Source of the DNA: Narthecium ossifragum
Taxonomy: Eukaryota > Streptophyta > Magnoliopsida > Dioscoreales > Nartheciaceae
Length of the DNA stretch: 64,000 nucleotides
NCBI GenBank assembly: GCA_963920575.1
Contig: OY986963.1
Coordinates: forward strand, 1,030,896 to 1,094,895
Direction: 5' to 3'
Position numbers and translations under genes: made by a program. Positions 30,126 to 42,029 of this stretch are shown here, piece by piece; within the stretch, counting starts at the first letter, position 1, and every line of letters begins with the position of its first letter. The notes beneath the pieces are model-generated. The model ran no database searches and was not told the origin of the DNA. It saw only the letters and a program-made list of their open reading frames with translations.

Positions 30126-30676
30126 CCCCGTAGTGCTCTTCATCAGACATCCATACTAAGCGTCTTCCTAGTAATGCCCACTAAGCTATCATTGACCACA
30201 TCAGATACACGTCAGAAAGAGAGAAAAGGGGGTGGTTAGATGTATGGATCATCCTCGGGCATTTGGGCAGGTAGTTGTTGTCTCTAAGGTAATCTGTTGC
30301 AGTGTTCACATCATTTGGTAGTAAAGAATGCAACATTCCATGACATAATCACTAGTGTTCCTCTGGAAGAGAGTTAACCTAAGCATGATTTAGGATAATT
30401 TTCTAAGAGTACACACACTCTGGTCAGAATTTAGAATGTCACAATAGTATTCTCTTCCCACTTGGAGAATATTTTAGCTCAGACTGAACACCGACATCAT
30501 TGCTCTCCAAACTACCTTCTGACCACATGGAACAGGCAAGTTATTAACATATACTTTGAATCATAAACATGAAGGAAAATGGCATGTGCAACAAACAGCA
30601 AATTGGATAACATACATAAGCTATATACCAGATTTGATTACTGTACTCAGTACAGTGTGGTAGGCAGTATTCACTC

Positions 30677-32992
30677 TTATAAGACTGTCTTCAAAGTATA
30701 TCTACTTGCACAAGCAAGATAAGCGATAAAGTTAAGAATAGAGAGTCCAGCCAACCAGCAGAAAAAATAATCCAAGTGCCCTTCATTCAGATTATCTGGA
30801 ATCCACCCTGGTCCACCTCCTTTTGTCGTTAAAGCTGCAACAATGGAGACCACGAGCGAGCTCAAATAATTGCCTAAAGAGATTGTTAGCAAGGAGACAG
30901 CCGTCGACATGCTCTTCATGGTATCAGGACCCTGCTCATAAAAAAATTGGAGCTGGCCAATATAAGTGAAAACTTCAGATCCCGCAACAAGAAAATATTG
31001 CGGCGATTGCCACATAATGCTTAAAGGCCTCCTAGCATTGACACCCTCCAATCTCTTCTCTTCCACAAGAGCAGCTGTTGCCATGGTTATGATGATTAAG
31101 AAGTAACCAATTCCCATCCTCTGTAGCTGAGTAAGCCCATAGGCATTACCTAACCAACTTCTAGCCAGTACTGCAACAGCTTTATCGTAGAGCAGCACCC
31201 ACAGCATGACACTTAGCACTTCAAAGGCAAACAGAGATGCAGGAGGGATGGAGAAAGATCCGATCTTAGTATCCATTGCCCTTGCTTGTTCAACGAAGGT
31301 CGTGTACATTTGAGAATATGCTACAGAGAAGAAAATGCTGGTACACCATATTGGAAACAATCTCAGAAGTATCTTCACCTCTTCCACTTGAGTAATTGTA
31401 CATAATCTCCAGGGACTTGCCATCACATCTTCTTTTGTATCCATATCTGAAACAATCGCAGCTTTGTCTAGAAGCCTGTGAAGAAACAGTAAGCTAACTA
31501 GCTCAGTGAAGCATAGTACTCAAAAGAATTACTTCTCTCCTATGTGAGTTCTCTAATGCATTAGCATATTAGTTTGAAATACAAATATGCAACTTACCTA
31601 AATTCATCTGTATGTGCTAACCTGCGAATTCCATCCGTGTTGACATCGTTATCTCGCACCTCATACAACATTCTGCTATCTGTGGGGACCCTAAGTTCCA
31701 ATTTTCGGAAGCAAGCAACCGAAACTTGAAATACTTTTGTTAGTGGACTGCCTCCAGGTTCTCGCAGCCTATAACTCGATGTCCCATAGAGAAAAGTTCC
31801 TATAGCCAGTACCATGCAAAGTGTGGCAATGCCATAACCAATTGCCCAGTCCACAAACTGTTGTATCCATACTAGTACAGTGCTTGAAGCAAGAGCACCG
31901 ACGTTGATGCAGAAATAGAACCAACTGAAGAATAATCCTTTCTCATGCCTATCTCCTGGATTATCATCGTTGAACTGGGCTGCACCTAATGGAAGTAGTG
32001 ATGACTTGATGCCACCACTGCCAAAGGCTATGAGGTACAAGCCAGAGTAAAAGATAAGCTTCTGAGCTTCAGTTGCTGGAAGACAATAGTTTCCATGGCA
32101 TGGAGGGGGTTTTAGCGATGGCATCGAGGCTGAGACTGTGATAATTGTCATACCCTACACAGTCAAGAAAAAACTGAGACTACATTCCATTAAAATGATT
32201 CAAAGGGAAGATAGACATCTCCTGGCAATGACATACCACGAGACTTGTCAAGGAGGAGAACATGATCATCCTATAGCTTCCCCAATATGAATCTGCTATA
32301 AGAGCACCCAATAAGGGGGTGATGAAACTTGTTCCTGCCCATGTGGTGATGCTTGTTGCAATAGTCGAATTACTTTCGTGAAGGATATTGCAAAGATAGA
32401 TCACCAAATTGGTCGAAATGCCAAAGACAGCAAGACTCTCTAGGCATTCAAATACTGCAGGATAAAGAAGCCTGTTTCTGCTTAGATACTAAAGACTGTA
32501 TTTTGTAGCAGAAAAGCATATGAAGCTTCCATTCCTATTCAATCAGCGAGACATTAAAATTGGACATGTTATTGCTAAAACTCTGATTCCATGTTAAAAT
32601 TCACAAATCATCTAAAAAAATTTAACTAATGGCAAAAGAGTGAATTTTCAATCATTGGGATTACACTTTAACAGGTATCAAAACATACAAATAATCTAGA
32701 ATAGGACTTACCTAATATAATTGTAGGTGCTCCCAAATTACTCGCCTGCCAATGAGTAGATGTCCTTCCAGGAATTTCCAATGATATGTCTCCAGTGCTC
32801 GTCCTCTTTAAAGCATCCTGAAAAGCACAGCTTTCATTTCATACCATGTTACCACTCAAAGTGACTGAGAGACCAACCTTGTGCTAGCATGCTGCTCTAA
32901 ACTAGAAAATCTGAAGCATTATCTCTGGAGATTACCTCATGTAGCAATAACCTGTTGTCTTCTCTTCCACCCATCAAACTCCCACTCTCCAT
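30677..32992 (-). CDS. NRT1/PTR family (NPF) transporter, cluster gene 2
   Basis: Five exons (32936-32992, 32712-32817, 32237-32454, 31598-32154, 30677-31475) join in phase to 578 residues. Exon 2 (106 nt) and exon 3 (218 nt) have exactly the same lengths as in cluster gene 1, confirming tandem duplication. Family features: FITPLLGALIADSYWGSYR, LYLIAFGSGGIKSSLLPLGA, FNDDNPGDRHEKGLFFSWFY, HTDEFRLLDKAAIVS, SIPPASLFAFEVLSVMLW and GPGWIPDNLNEGHLDYFF. As in gene 1, the ExxER position reads ECLES. The two proteins have diverged well beyond recent duplicates. The substrate is unknown. The gene is divergent from the GT61 gene, with 507 bp between the start codons. On its side of the spacer a TATA box at 33059-33067 is followed by twin G-boxes. 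Confidence 0.93.
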
Positions 32993-33058
32993 GGCTTCCT
33001 CTGCTTCACTGAGACCCTTTTTGGCTACCTATCCCTTCCTGCTTGCCATCACAGAGAG

Positions 33059-33067
33059 CTTTATAAG
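33059..33067 (-). promoter_or_regulatory. Probable TATA box of NPF cluster gene 2
   Basis: Minus-strand CTTATAAAG lies about 70 bp before the start codon at 32992, a plausible distance for a short leader. Confidence 0.55.
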
Positions 33068-33096
33068 TATCATGTCAGCCAACCAAGTATGAATAT

Positions 33097-33133
33097 CCAC
33101 GTGGCTACCATGAAGCCTTCTGCTTCCACGTGG
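33097..33133. promoter_or_regulatory. Twin palindromic G-boxes in the NPF/GT61 divergent promoter
   Basis: Two perfect CCACGTGG palindromes occupy 33097-33104 and 33126-33133, 29 bp apart centre to centre and 30-70 bp upstream of the NPF TATA box. G-boxes bind bZIP and bHLH factors (ABA, light and stress control). Paired copies are typical of functional ABRE modules. Binding is inferred, not shown. Confidence 0.6.
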
Positions 33134-33282
33134 TTAGTTAATTGTTTAGGGCCCACCGGCTAACAAATTGCTCGGTTGGTCAACTCTATCATATCAAGTC
33201 CTCATTCCAAGTCTTATCTCCTTCTTAACCGCCAACACTCGCAAACGAACAGAACATAACATGAACTCATAAATTGCTGATC

Positions 33283-33290
33283 TATATATA
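33283..33290 (+). promoter_or_regulatory. Probable TATA box of the GT61 gene
   Basis: TATATATA followed by TCC lies about 210 bp before the preferred start codon at 33500, in the spacer shared with NPF gene 2. Confidence 0.45.
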
Positions 33291-33499
33291 TCCTGATTCA
33301 AGGCTTTTCCTCTTTTCTCAGTTTAAGAAGAACAAAGAGAAACACGTGTCTCTACCCTTCTTCTTTCATAACGGCTCTCTCCTCTCAAGCAAGAATCATG
33401 CATTCCAAAGCAGCAGCATGCAAGAAGACCTCTCCCTCCTTTCTTGTAAGTCTCAGCTATAAAAATATCAATGAAGACTTCATCGTCTCTCTATCTCTC

Positions 33500-35454
33500 A
33501 TGGATCCATCACCTTCTTCATTCCCACCACCCCAAAAGAGCAGCAAAATCCCTTCTTTTAGACATTCCCACAACCAAGCAGAGTGCACTGCCATCTATCT
33601 CTACACCCTCACCTCCTTCCTTTTCCTCGTCAGCTTCCAATCTCTCACCATCCAAAAAACCACCAGCCCTCCACCATCGCTACCCACACTGATGGCCCCA
33701 ACCCCCAAGAAACCCCTTCTTGAGCTCACCTTCCATCCTCTAAAGGACCCAAGTGTCCCCCCTTACAAGCACCCAAACAAGACATGGTTCATGAGCACCC
33801 TTACCGGCCGCGCCGCCAACGGACTCCCAGAGCTTTTCATCTTCCCTTCGCGCCACAACCAACCCTCCAACAAGATCTTATGCCTGAACATCCGCAACAA
33901 GTCCTACGCTCTCGCCTCCTCCTCGAACGCATTCCCCTCCAACGCAACCATTCTTAAAGGCCTCACCTTCGTCGCCGACAGCTTCTACGACTACGAGAAC
34001 CCCTGGCACGGCCTGAACGCAGTGTCCGGCTTCTTCGCATGGATGAAGGAGACCAACTGCGTGCACCCAAGAAGGTTTCTTTTGTTCAAGAACGGCGAGG
34101 TGGTCAAGAGAGTAGGGAGTTGGGTATATAACCTCACGAAAGCAGGGCTGGACGGCGGAGAAGTGGTGGTGGAGGGTTTGGAGGGTAGCGCGAGCGCTGA
34201 GGTGGTGTGTTTAGAGAGGGCAGTGGTGATGAGGAGAGGACTTGGGGGGATGTCAGGGGTGACGAGGAACGGGGTGTTTGAGATGCTGAGGTGCAAAGCT
34301 TGGAGGTACTGCAACTGTAGTAGTGGAGGAGGAGGAGAGAGTGATGGCAGAGGAGAGGTGGCGGCGGTGAAGATAGGATTGGTGGGGAGAGAAGGGAAGA
34401 GAGGGTTCAAGAATGAGAGTGGTGTGAGGGAGGTGATGGAGAGGGAGTGTGGGAAGGTGAAGGGGTGTAGTCTGAGGTTGATCCATTTTAAGAAGATGAG
34501 CTTTTGTGATCAGGTATGCTCTGAGGACCCTCGGTTTTTGCTTTTTTGCAAAAGGACTAAAAAAGAAATTTTGTTCACGAGATGGACTAAAAAAGCAATT
34601 TTGTTCATGGATGAAATTGACTGAAAAACAAAATGGAAACAATTGCACCAGCCGGGAATCGAACCCGGGTCTGTACCGTGGCAGGGTACTATTCTACCAC
34701 TAGACCACTGGTGCTTCTGATGTTAGATGGTTGCACTACTTAAATTGTAACCTAAACAATCAAAGTTAATTCTTAGCATCAAGATAACCGAAGGAGGTGA
34801 TCTTCAATCCTTGATGCTAAGACGAGTTAAGAATTAAAATCATGGCATTGATGCAATGTCACGAGCAAGTCAAATGCCTTTTGACCCCCTCCATGCAGCT
34901 TGATACGAACCACCAGAGGCACCCCAAATGCACTTTGATATCGTATATTTGTAATTGCTACGAATTAGTGGAAGAATATGAGTCATTGATCCGAATGATA
35001 CCAAAACTTAGTTTAATTTGCTATGTAGGTTAAAGCAATGAGGAACATTGACATCCTGGCATCCACGCACGGAGCCCAGCTATCAAACATGATGTTCATG
35101 CCAAAGGGAAGCAGCGTCATGGAGATGTTCCCCACCGGTTGGCTGGAAGCTGCCGGAGTCGGGCAGTTCATCTACCAATGGTTCGCGAGCTGGTCAGAAA
35201 TGCACTACGCCGGAGCATGGAGGGACGCTAATGGTTTGAACTGTTCCACGGCGGGAGATCAGCAGAGGTCCAAGTGTTTCCTCCTGCAGAAGGATCAGCC
35301 AGTGGACGTCAACGAGACCTACTTGGCCTCTTGGACTGCAAGGGTCATCGCCCATCATGTCGAACTCAAACGTAAAGGGCACGGTGTCTCGACTCAGTCG
35401 TCGCCGTCGCAGGGGGCTGATCGTTTCTCAACGTGCTCTTGCGGCCCTGCATGA
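33500..35454 (+). CDS. GT61 family glycosyltransferase (DUF563, EOGT/MUCI21-like)
   Basis: Two exons (33500-34513 and 35029-35454) join in phase 0 to 479 residues. It is a type II Golgi-membrane protein: a short cytosolic tail, one membrane anchor around residues 33-53 (AIYLYTLTSFLFLVSFQSL), then a luminal catalytic region. The C-terminal exon carries the GT61 signature NIDILASTHGAQLSNMMFM followed by KGSSVMEMFPTGW, then GVGQFIYQWFASWSEM. The closest family memory is the plant clade with the mucilage xylosyltransferase MUCI21, so a beta-1,2-xylosyltransferase on a cell-wall or glycoprotein substrate is a guess from homology. An in-frame ATG at 33398 would add 34 residues, but starting at 33500 gives the more usual N-terminus. 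The intron contains an antisense tRNA-Gly gene. Confidence 0.9.
34644..34714 (-). tRNA. tRNA-Gly, anticodon GCC
   Basis: The minus strand gives a 71-nt cloverleaf. The 5' arm GCACCAG pairs with the 3' CTGGTGC, leaving a discriminator A. The A-box-like TGGTCTAGTGG, an anticodon loop with GCC inside CCCTGCCACGG, and the B-box GGTTCGATTCC are all present. No intron. T-rich sequence follows on the minus strand (TTTTG, TTTTT within about 25 bp), which can terminate Pol III. It lies inside the GT61 intron on the opposite strand. Intact stems and boxes suggest a working gene. Confidence 0.96.
34768..34838. repeat. Small inverted repeat in the GT61 intron
   Basis: TTAATTCTTAGCATCAAGA and the later TCCTTGATGCTAAGA...TTAAGAATTAA form imperfect arms around a loop of about 20 bases. 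It may be a short MITE remnant or a chance hairpin. No target duplication is clear. Confidence 0.45.
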
Positions 35455-36944
35455 CATGAACTCTGTGATGGTTGCTTGGTTTTATATTACTTATGATATA
35501 ATAATTAATTTGACTAGTGCCACTGTTAATCTTAATTGTTTTAATGTTAGTAATTATAGTTTCTCTACTACTTGGCCTCCTCTTGATAGAGCGCGAGGGA
35601 GAGAGATCTAGAGAAGAATCTGTTCAGGTTGGCTGGGGACATGACCCATCTCCTCAGCATCACACTGCTCCTCTTAAAGATCCGCACGACTAAATCCCGC
35701 GCAGGTACCAAACGGTTAATTTTTCGCTAACAAATTAGCCGGAACCCAGTTGGGTTTCTCCGATGTGGTCTTAAACAAGGAATCCCAAGAAAAAAATGCG
35801 AAAAAAGCGAGCTATTTCAAGTTATCGCAATTGGGTTTTGCTTGTTGCCATCAATTTACGATTAGAAATTTTCAAAACCCATTTGGGTTTTTTTCCATAA
35901 GCCATAAAAGGCCAAGATTCATAAATTGAGTGTTCCATATTGCATTGTATCAAATGAATCCCTTCGCAATGATTTGTTTGTAACAGAAGATGATAAGGAA
36001 AGGAGAAAACTAAGTGAGGTATAGTTTCAGTTATCAGATTGACGAACTGTATGAAGATTTGTTACATTTCTGCTCTATTTGGAACCCATACTACGAAGAT
36101 TTCTAATTTTGAATGATTACTTGGTATGACTGGAAAATATCTTTGTTTATGCAGGCATCTCTGTCAAGACACAAGAGCTGTTACCCCCTCTCACGGTCTC
36201 ACCTCCACCGAGCTCCACTCCACCCATCTTCTCCGGCAAACTCCGACCATCCTCCACCACCAAACCCATCACCCTCATCCTTCATATCTACTACCTTTAT
36301 CACCATCTCCCACCACTATCTCAACCATCCACCATCTCCATTGCCGGCGAGCATCCCACTACATACCACCCATTCGCAAGCAGTAACCCCGATGAACCCG
36401 TCCACCATCATTAACGCCGGCAAGAACCTTGGAACCTATCACTTCCCTCATTCCAGTGACCCACGATCGATCTCCTCCCTTTCCGATGAACCTGCTTCAC
36501 CCCGATCCAATCCGGCACCACCACGACCCCTGCAACCCTCCTCTCCACCATTAACTCCGGCAAGGAGCTTCCCCACCCCAAACCAGCGCCCGCGGTTCCC
36601 CACCCCAACCCTCCTCTCCTTGACTTCCCCGGCCCCGTGGACGCCGGCGCCCGCGGTTCTCAGCTAGTCTCCCCCTGACGAGCAGCTCATCATCCCCCGT
36701 AGCCGTCGGATGAATTAAAACTCATCCAACGGTCAGCAAGATGTACCGGATCCGGATTCGGATGCGTAAAGGAATCCACGCTATTTTTAGATCACATTGG
36801 ATGCTCGGCCTTCACTTCCCAACGACTGCCTCGAGATTCGTGCATTTTGTAAAAAGACATTTGCCTCGAGATGGTTCCACAGACCTAAGCGCTCAGAAGC
36901 TTCACGAACGTTAGAGACTAGAGAGGACCTAGAGCCAACTCGAG
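35455..36944. other. Intergenic: GT61 3' region and an unrecognised Pro/Ser-rich frame
   Basis: From 36113 to 36667 runs an open frame rich in Pro, Ser and His. It contains two related phrases, INAGKNL and (in another frame) INSGKELPHPKP, 140 bp apart. I recognise no family. A splice-acceptor-like TTTATGCAG precedes 36155. It could be a decayed exon or a chance frame in C-rich DNA, so I do not call a gene. Confidence 0.35.
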
Positions 36945-36950
36945 TATAAA
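36945..36950 (+). promoter_or_regulatory. Probable TATA box of the chaperonin-60 beta gene
   Basis: TATAAA is followed about 30 bp later by a pyrimidine-rich start region. A telo-box-like AAACCCT (36963-36969) lies just downstream, common in plant housekeeping promoters. The leader is probably split, with a donor after 37073 (GGCGAG|GTGAGA) and an acceptor at 37564 six bases before the ATG. Confidence 0.5.
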
Positions 36951-37570
36951 GTACCTCATCTAAAACCCTCTCCGTTTCTACTCATCTCCCCCAAATCCCA
37001 CTCGGAAACAGCTCTCGCCTTATCCGACCTCTCTTCTCCGCGAGAAAACCCTCCGAGCTCTCTTCTCGGCGAGGTGAGATCCTTTTCCTCGTGGAATTCC
37101 TGGTATATCGGGTTCTCGATGATCAAATCTTGACGTTGTTGTGACTCCTATGCACTGCTTTGTTATTATCGGCTATCCAATCCATTTCTTTCACTCAATA
37201 GGATTGTTATAGAAATTAGTATTTCATATTCGTATTCTTGATTAGGATGCTAGTTTTGGGGGGACAGTCTTTATTGTGAAATATTGACATGTTTATGTTT
37301 GGATATCGAGCATATTGGTTTAGATGCAGTTTTGTTTTCATAAAAGAGTCATATTTATGGAGGTTGAATGCGTTTTTAAGATTTTAGTAGAAGACTGAAA
37401 AGAATTGTTTGCGACGTTTGACAAATCTTCTCGCGCACCAGTGGTATGATGCTTCTCGAAATGGGGACTTTTTTCCCGTCTCCATTCCTTTCTTGGTTAA
37501 AGCCCTTTTACGCCGTGTAAACATGTATGTGACGTTGAATGACCATGTTTATTGTGGTTACCAGCAAGAG

Positions 37571-40500
37571 ATGGCATCAACCTTCAGCTCCATGACGACC
37601 ATTGGCCCTATTGCTACTCCTTGCAGTCATGGTGCAGACAAGAAGCTCTCTGCTGCTCAGAAGCTATCCCAGTTCTCTTCTCTGGCTTCCACATCTTCTA
37701 GTTCCCTTAGCGGCAGGAGGCAGAACCTGCGTTTACAGAAGAGGGGTGATGTTAAGGTCAAGGCAATGGCCAAGGAGTTGTACTTCAACAAGGATGGGTC
37801 AGCAACCAAGAAGCTTCAAGTGAGTATTCCTGGAGCACACTCTGAGAGCTCAGAAACTGATATTTGTGAATCTATGTGACGCTTTATTTGTTTCTTGGTT
37901 CAGATTGGTGTTAATAAGCTTGCGGACCTTGTTGGGGTCACTCTTGGCCCGAAGGGAAGGAATGTCGTGTTGGAGAGCAAGTATGGATCCCCAAAAATTG
38001 TTAATGATGGTGTTACTGTGGCTAGAGAGGTATGGTTATCATTTTCAGCCTCTAAGCCACCTTACTTATTGTCTGTGCATTATCAGTATTGTAGACAAGG
38101 CAATTATCTTTTGCTTGACAGCAACCAATATCTGTGACTTTCAGTCTTGATATTTGTTAGGGTCCAGTATTTTCTTGTTACTTTCTCTTTCGGTGAATCA
38201 GATTTTGTGAGCAACATTTTGGACTCCAATCCAAAATGTTCCACTTGACTTGTTGGATTTTGCTTGATATGTTGCCATACAAGTGTACATATAGAGGAAA
38301 TTTGGACGACCGTCCTTGCTTTTAGAAGTTATCATTGTCCTTTCTGCTGTTTCTGTAAAATGGAATGTTTAGTGAGTTTTTTTTCCTTTTATCACCATTC
38401 CATCAACATGTCCATCTGAAAAGGTACTCAATTTGTTTATCAAAACCTCTCTGTTATACTCTCTTGAGACATGAAAAAATTATCAGCTTTTCCCTCTTCT
38501 TTTATGCTTCAACTATGAAATTTTGAGATTGGTGAAGCACTCAAGCATGGAAAGTGAGCTTCCTGTCACTGACTAAGCAATCTTTGGGTATCTTCAGGTT
38601 GAACTAGAAGACCCAGTTGAGAATATTGGTGCTAAGTTGGTGAGACAGGCTGCTGCTAAGACGAATGACTTAGCTGGTGATGGAACTACTACTTCAGTTG
38701 TGCTCGCCCAAGGCTTAATTGCTGAAGGTGTCAAGGTTAGGCATGCATTTGGCAAAGTTCATCTCCTAGTTTCTGTGTTTTCATTGAAATCCTTATTCTT
38801 TTAAACGACTTCTAACTATATGATTATATATAGGTGGTTGCAGCTGGTGCTAATCCCGTACAGATAACTCGGGGTATTGAGAAGACAGCAAAAGCTTTGG
38901 TTCGTGAACTAAAGCTAATGTCGAAAGAGGTAATTCGGTGTGAAACATTAGATTTTCTACATCCTGGAAATCCCAGCATAGCACTAATGCATTATTGCTG
39001 ATTTTGCAGGTTGAAGATAGTGAGCTTGCAGATGTAGCTGCAGTTAGTGCAGGGAATAACTATGAAATCGGTAACATGATTGCTGAAGCTATGAGCAAGG
39101 TTGGTAGGAAGGGTGTGGTGACGCTTGAAGAAGGGAGAAGTGCAGAGAATAGCTTATATGTTGTCGAGGGAATGCAGTTTGATCGTGGTTATATTTCCCC
39201 ATACTTTGTAACTGACAGCGAAAAGATGACAGCTGAATACGAAAACTGCAAGGTATTTAGTCTGATTGAAACTTTTCTGTACAACCTTCCTACATGAGGG
39301 ATAATGTTCTCTGAACCTGACTACTAGCATTTTAAAATTTGCAGCTGCTTCTTGTGGACAAAAAGATTACAAATGCAAGAGATCTTATTAATGTTTTGGA
39401 AGAGGCCATAAGAGGGGGTTATCCTATCTTGATAATTGCTGAAGACATTGAGCAGGAAGCTCTTGCAACTCTTGTTGTGAATAAGCTCAGAGGAGCATTA
39501 AAAATTGCTGCTCTCAAAGCCCCTGGATTTGGAGAGCGCAAGAGTCAATACCTTGATGACATTGCAATCCTTACTGGAGGTTTAACCATTGTCCATGTCT
39601 AATTTGTCAGCTATGTTGGAATCTCCTGATAACTTTTAGTTATGCTCCCGCCAGTTGTCATCTCCACTTTTGAGTTATTTACAGGATTCCATTGGTGCAG
39701 GTACTGTCATCAGAGATGAGGTTGGGCTCTCACTAGATAAAGCTGATAAGGAGGTACTGGGAACTGCTGCTAAGGTTGTGCTAACAAAAGATTCGACAAC
39801 AATAGTTGGTGATGGTAGCACTCAGGAAGAAGTTACTAAACGAGTTGCTCAGATTAAAAATCTTATTGAGGTCTGATTTTATTTTATTTTATTTTATTTT
39901 GCTGCTTCTATTTGATTTTTTATCATGAGCTTTCCTTGCTAAGTCATACGCTTTGGTCTGCAGGCTGCAGAGCAGGATTACGAAAAGGAGAAGCTTAATG
40001 AGCGGATTGCAAAACTCTCTGGTGGTGTTGCTGTCATCCAGGTTAGTAGGCTCTAACTATGTGCATACAGGTTTTTTGTTGCACGTGCTTATGCATTGAC
40101 GACCCTAAAATATATGGAAGATTCATATATATATATATATATGTGTGTTGTGACGTTTTCTCCCCTTTCTTTGGCAGGTTGGAGCACAGACAGAGACTGA
40201 ACTGAAAGAGAAGAAATTGAGAGTTGAAGATGCTCTTAATGCTACAAAGGTATACATTTTTGTAACCAGTTTTCTGCTGCAAAAGCTGGGAAATCCTATC
40301 CTTTTTCCTGCCAACATTCATCTTCATTGAAGTGATTTCAAAGGTGACATATATGTTCAGGCAGCTGTTGAGGAAGGTATTGTTGTTGGTGGTGGCTGTA
40401 CACTTTTAAGACTTGCATCAAAGGTTGATGCGATCAAGGATACGCTGGAGAACGATGAACAAAAGGTGCGTCATGTTTTTGTCTTGAAGATGGTAGTAGA

Positions 40501-41898
40501 ATTTTTTTTATCTTATCTGTAGAAATATTGCTAATCTAACTTGCCCTTATTTCTACTATTTATTTCCATCTTAGCATGATGTGAATCGTATCTTGCCTTG
40601 CTTTAACTGAATTGCAGGTTGGTGCTGATATTGTCAAGAGAGCTCTGTGCTACCCCCTCAAGCTAATTGCCAAAAATGCTGGAGTTAATGGAAGCGTGGT
40701 TGTTGAGAAGGTAGGGGCTCTTCATAGATCTCTGGTTGATTGCAAAATTGATGACTTCACTATTTCTTCAGAGTGGTTCTTAGCTTTTCATCACTGCAGG
40801 TGCTTTCTAGTGACAACACAAATTATGGTTACAATGCTGCAACTGGATCTTATGAAGACTTGATGGCTGCAGGAATTATTGACCCTACTAAGGTATGTTG
40901 CTTTCTCATTTGAGCTATTGCTTTTCCAAAGTTGCTGAATTGATATACTCAGTTGAGCTTTATGAGATGAATGGCTACGATTGCTTGTTTGCTTATTGTG
41001 ACTTTAGACTCTTGAAAATGAAATTTAAGGATGAGTGATGGTGAATTTTATATTTTTTTTTAAAAGCTACTGTAATTTTAATTTAGCTTTCATTTTTCTG
41101 GGCTTAAAACCTTGCCTGCGTGGATTGACCTTAATTAGCTTCTGCAGTCTGTTTGCTAGAATTATTTACTACTCATCATATTCCTTGATTGAATTTGGTG
41201 GTTGGAGAAACATATGCATGTTTGTTGTGGCTTTAAGTTTAGCAATTGGGTTTACATGCTAATGAAATCTAAGACCTTGGATGACTACTTTCCTTTTGGT
41301 TTACTTCATTCCCTGGATGTGCTGCTTCCGCCAAAGTTGTTAATCTTCTGGTTTTTTTTGGGCCTATAGACTGGGGTCTGCATGAAGTGTTCACGGTCGC
41401 ATGGTTTTCGTCAGAGTTTCCATATGTACTCTCTAGTTTTCTGCTGGAAAACACCCAGTAGTCATGGTTTTCACTCTGGCTACTGCTTGCTCTTGAAATA
41501 GTATTTTGGGAAGTAAAAGATGATTCTGTTTGGATCAGTGTTCATTGTTTGAATGTTGACTTCCATCCAGTTTTAGAGCTATGTCGCTTGGATGTCCATA
41601 TTACTTATTTGGCTTTTGTTGGTTTTACATCACTTTCTATGGAGGCAGGTGGTGAGATGCTGCATAGAACATGCAGCTTCTGTTGCCAAGACATTCCTTA
41701 CCTCAGATGTTGTCGTGGTTGATATCAAGGAGCCAGAGTCTGTGCCTGCTGGAAATCCAATGGACAATTCAGGTTCTTTATCCGTCATAAGCCCAACAGA
41801 TATTCCATCTTATGCATTTGACTGTTTTAAGAAGTTAATATGCGCAGTTCTAACATTTGCCCTCTTTGTTTTGATCTCTCTCAGGGTATGGCTACTAA
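37571..41898 (+). CDS. CPN60B: Plastid chaperonin-60 subunit beta (RuBisCO-binding protein)
   Basis: Fourteen coding exons join in phase to 611 residues: 37571-37819, 37904-38029, 38598-38735, 38834-38929, 39010-39252, 39345-39579, 39701-39870, 39964-40041, 40178-40249, 40361-40465, 40618-40710, 40800-40892, 41649-41772 and 41885-41898. The product is the beta subunit of the stromal Cpn60 chaperonin that folds RuBisCO large subunit and other plastid proteins. A Ser-rich transit peptide of about 55-60 residues ends near [12 protein letters not shown]. GroEL landmarks follow: [32 protein letters not shown] (ATP site), [15 protein letters not shown] (apical domain) and [15 protein letters not shown]. 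The C-terminus ends [14 protein letters not shown], typical of the beta type. The last exon codes only four residues. A 150-bp tandem duplication lies just 3' of the gene. Confidence 0.96.
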
Positions 41899-42029
41899 AT
41901 CAATGTCGGAATAACCGTTGAAGTGGTGACCGTAGCAGTCCTTTTTTGCGAATTTGATCTATATTTTTTCCAATTTGACTGGCGGAAGAGATCACAGTGA
42001 GGCTAGCTTAGTATTTGGTGGCACGCTGT

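Noticed and set aside
34644..34714. Possible organelle origin of the tRNA-Gly
   Set aside because: The sequence matches the nuclear cytosolic tRNA-Gly(GCC) form as I know it, and nothing plastid- or mitochondrion-like surrounds it.
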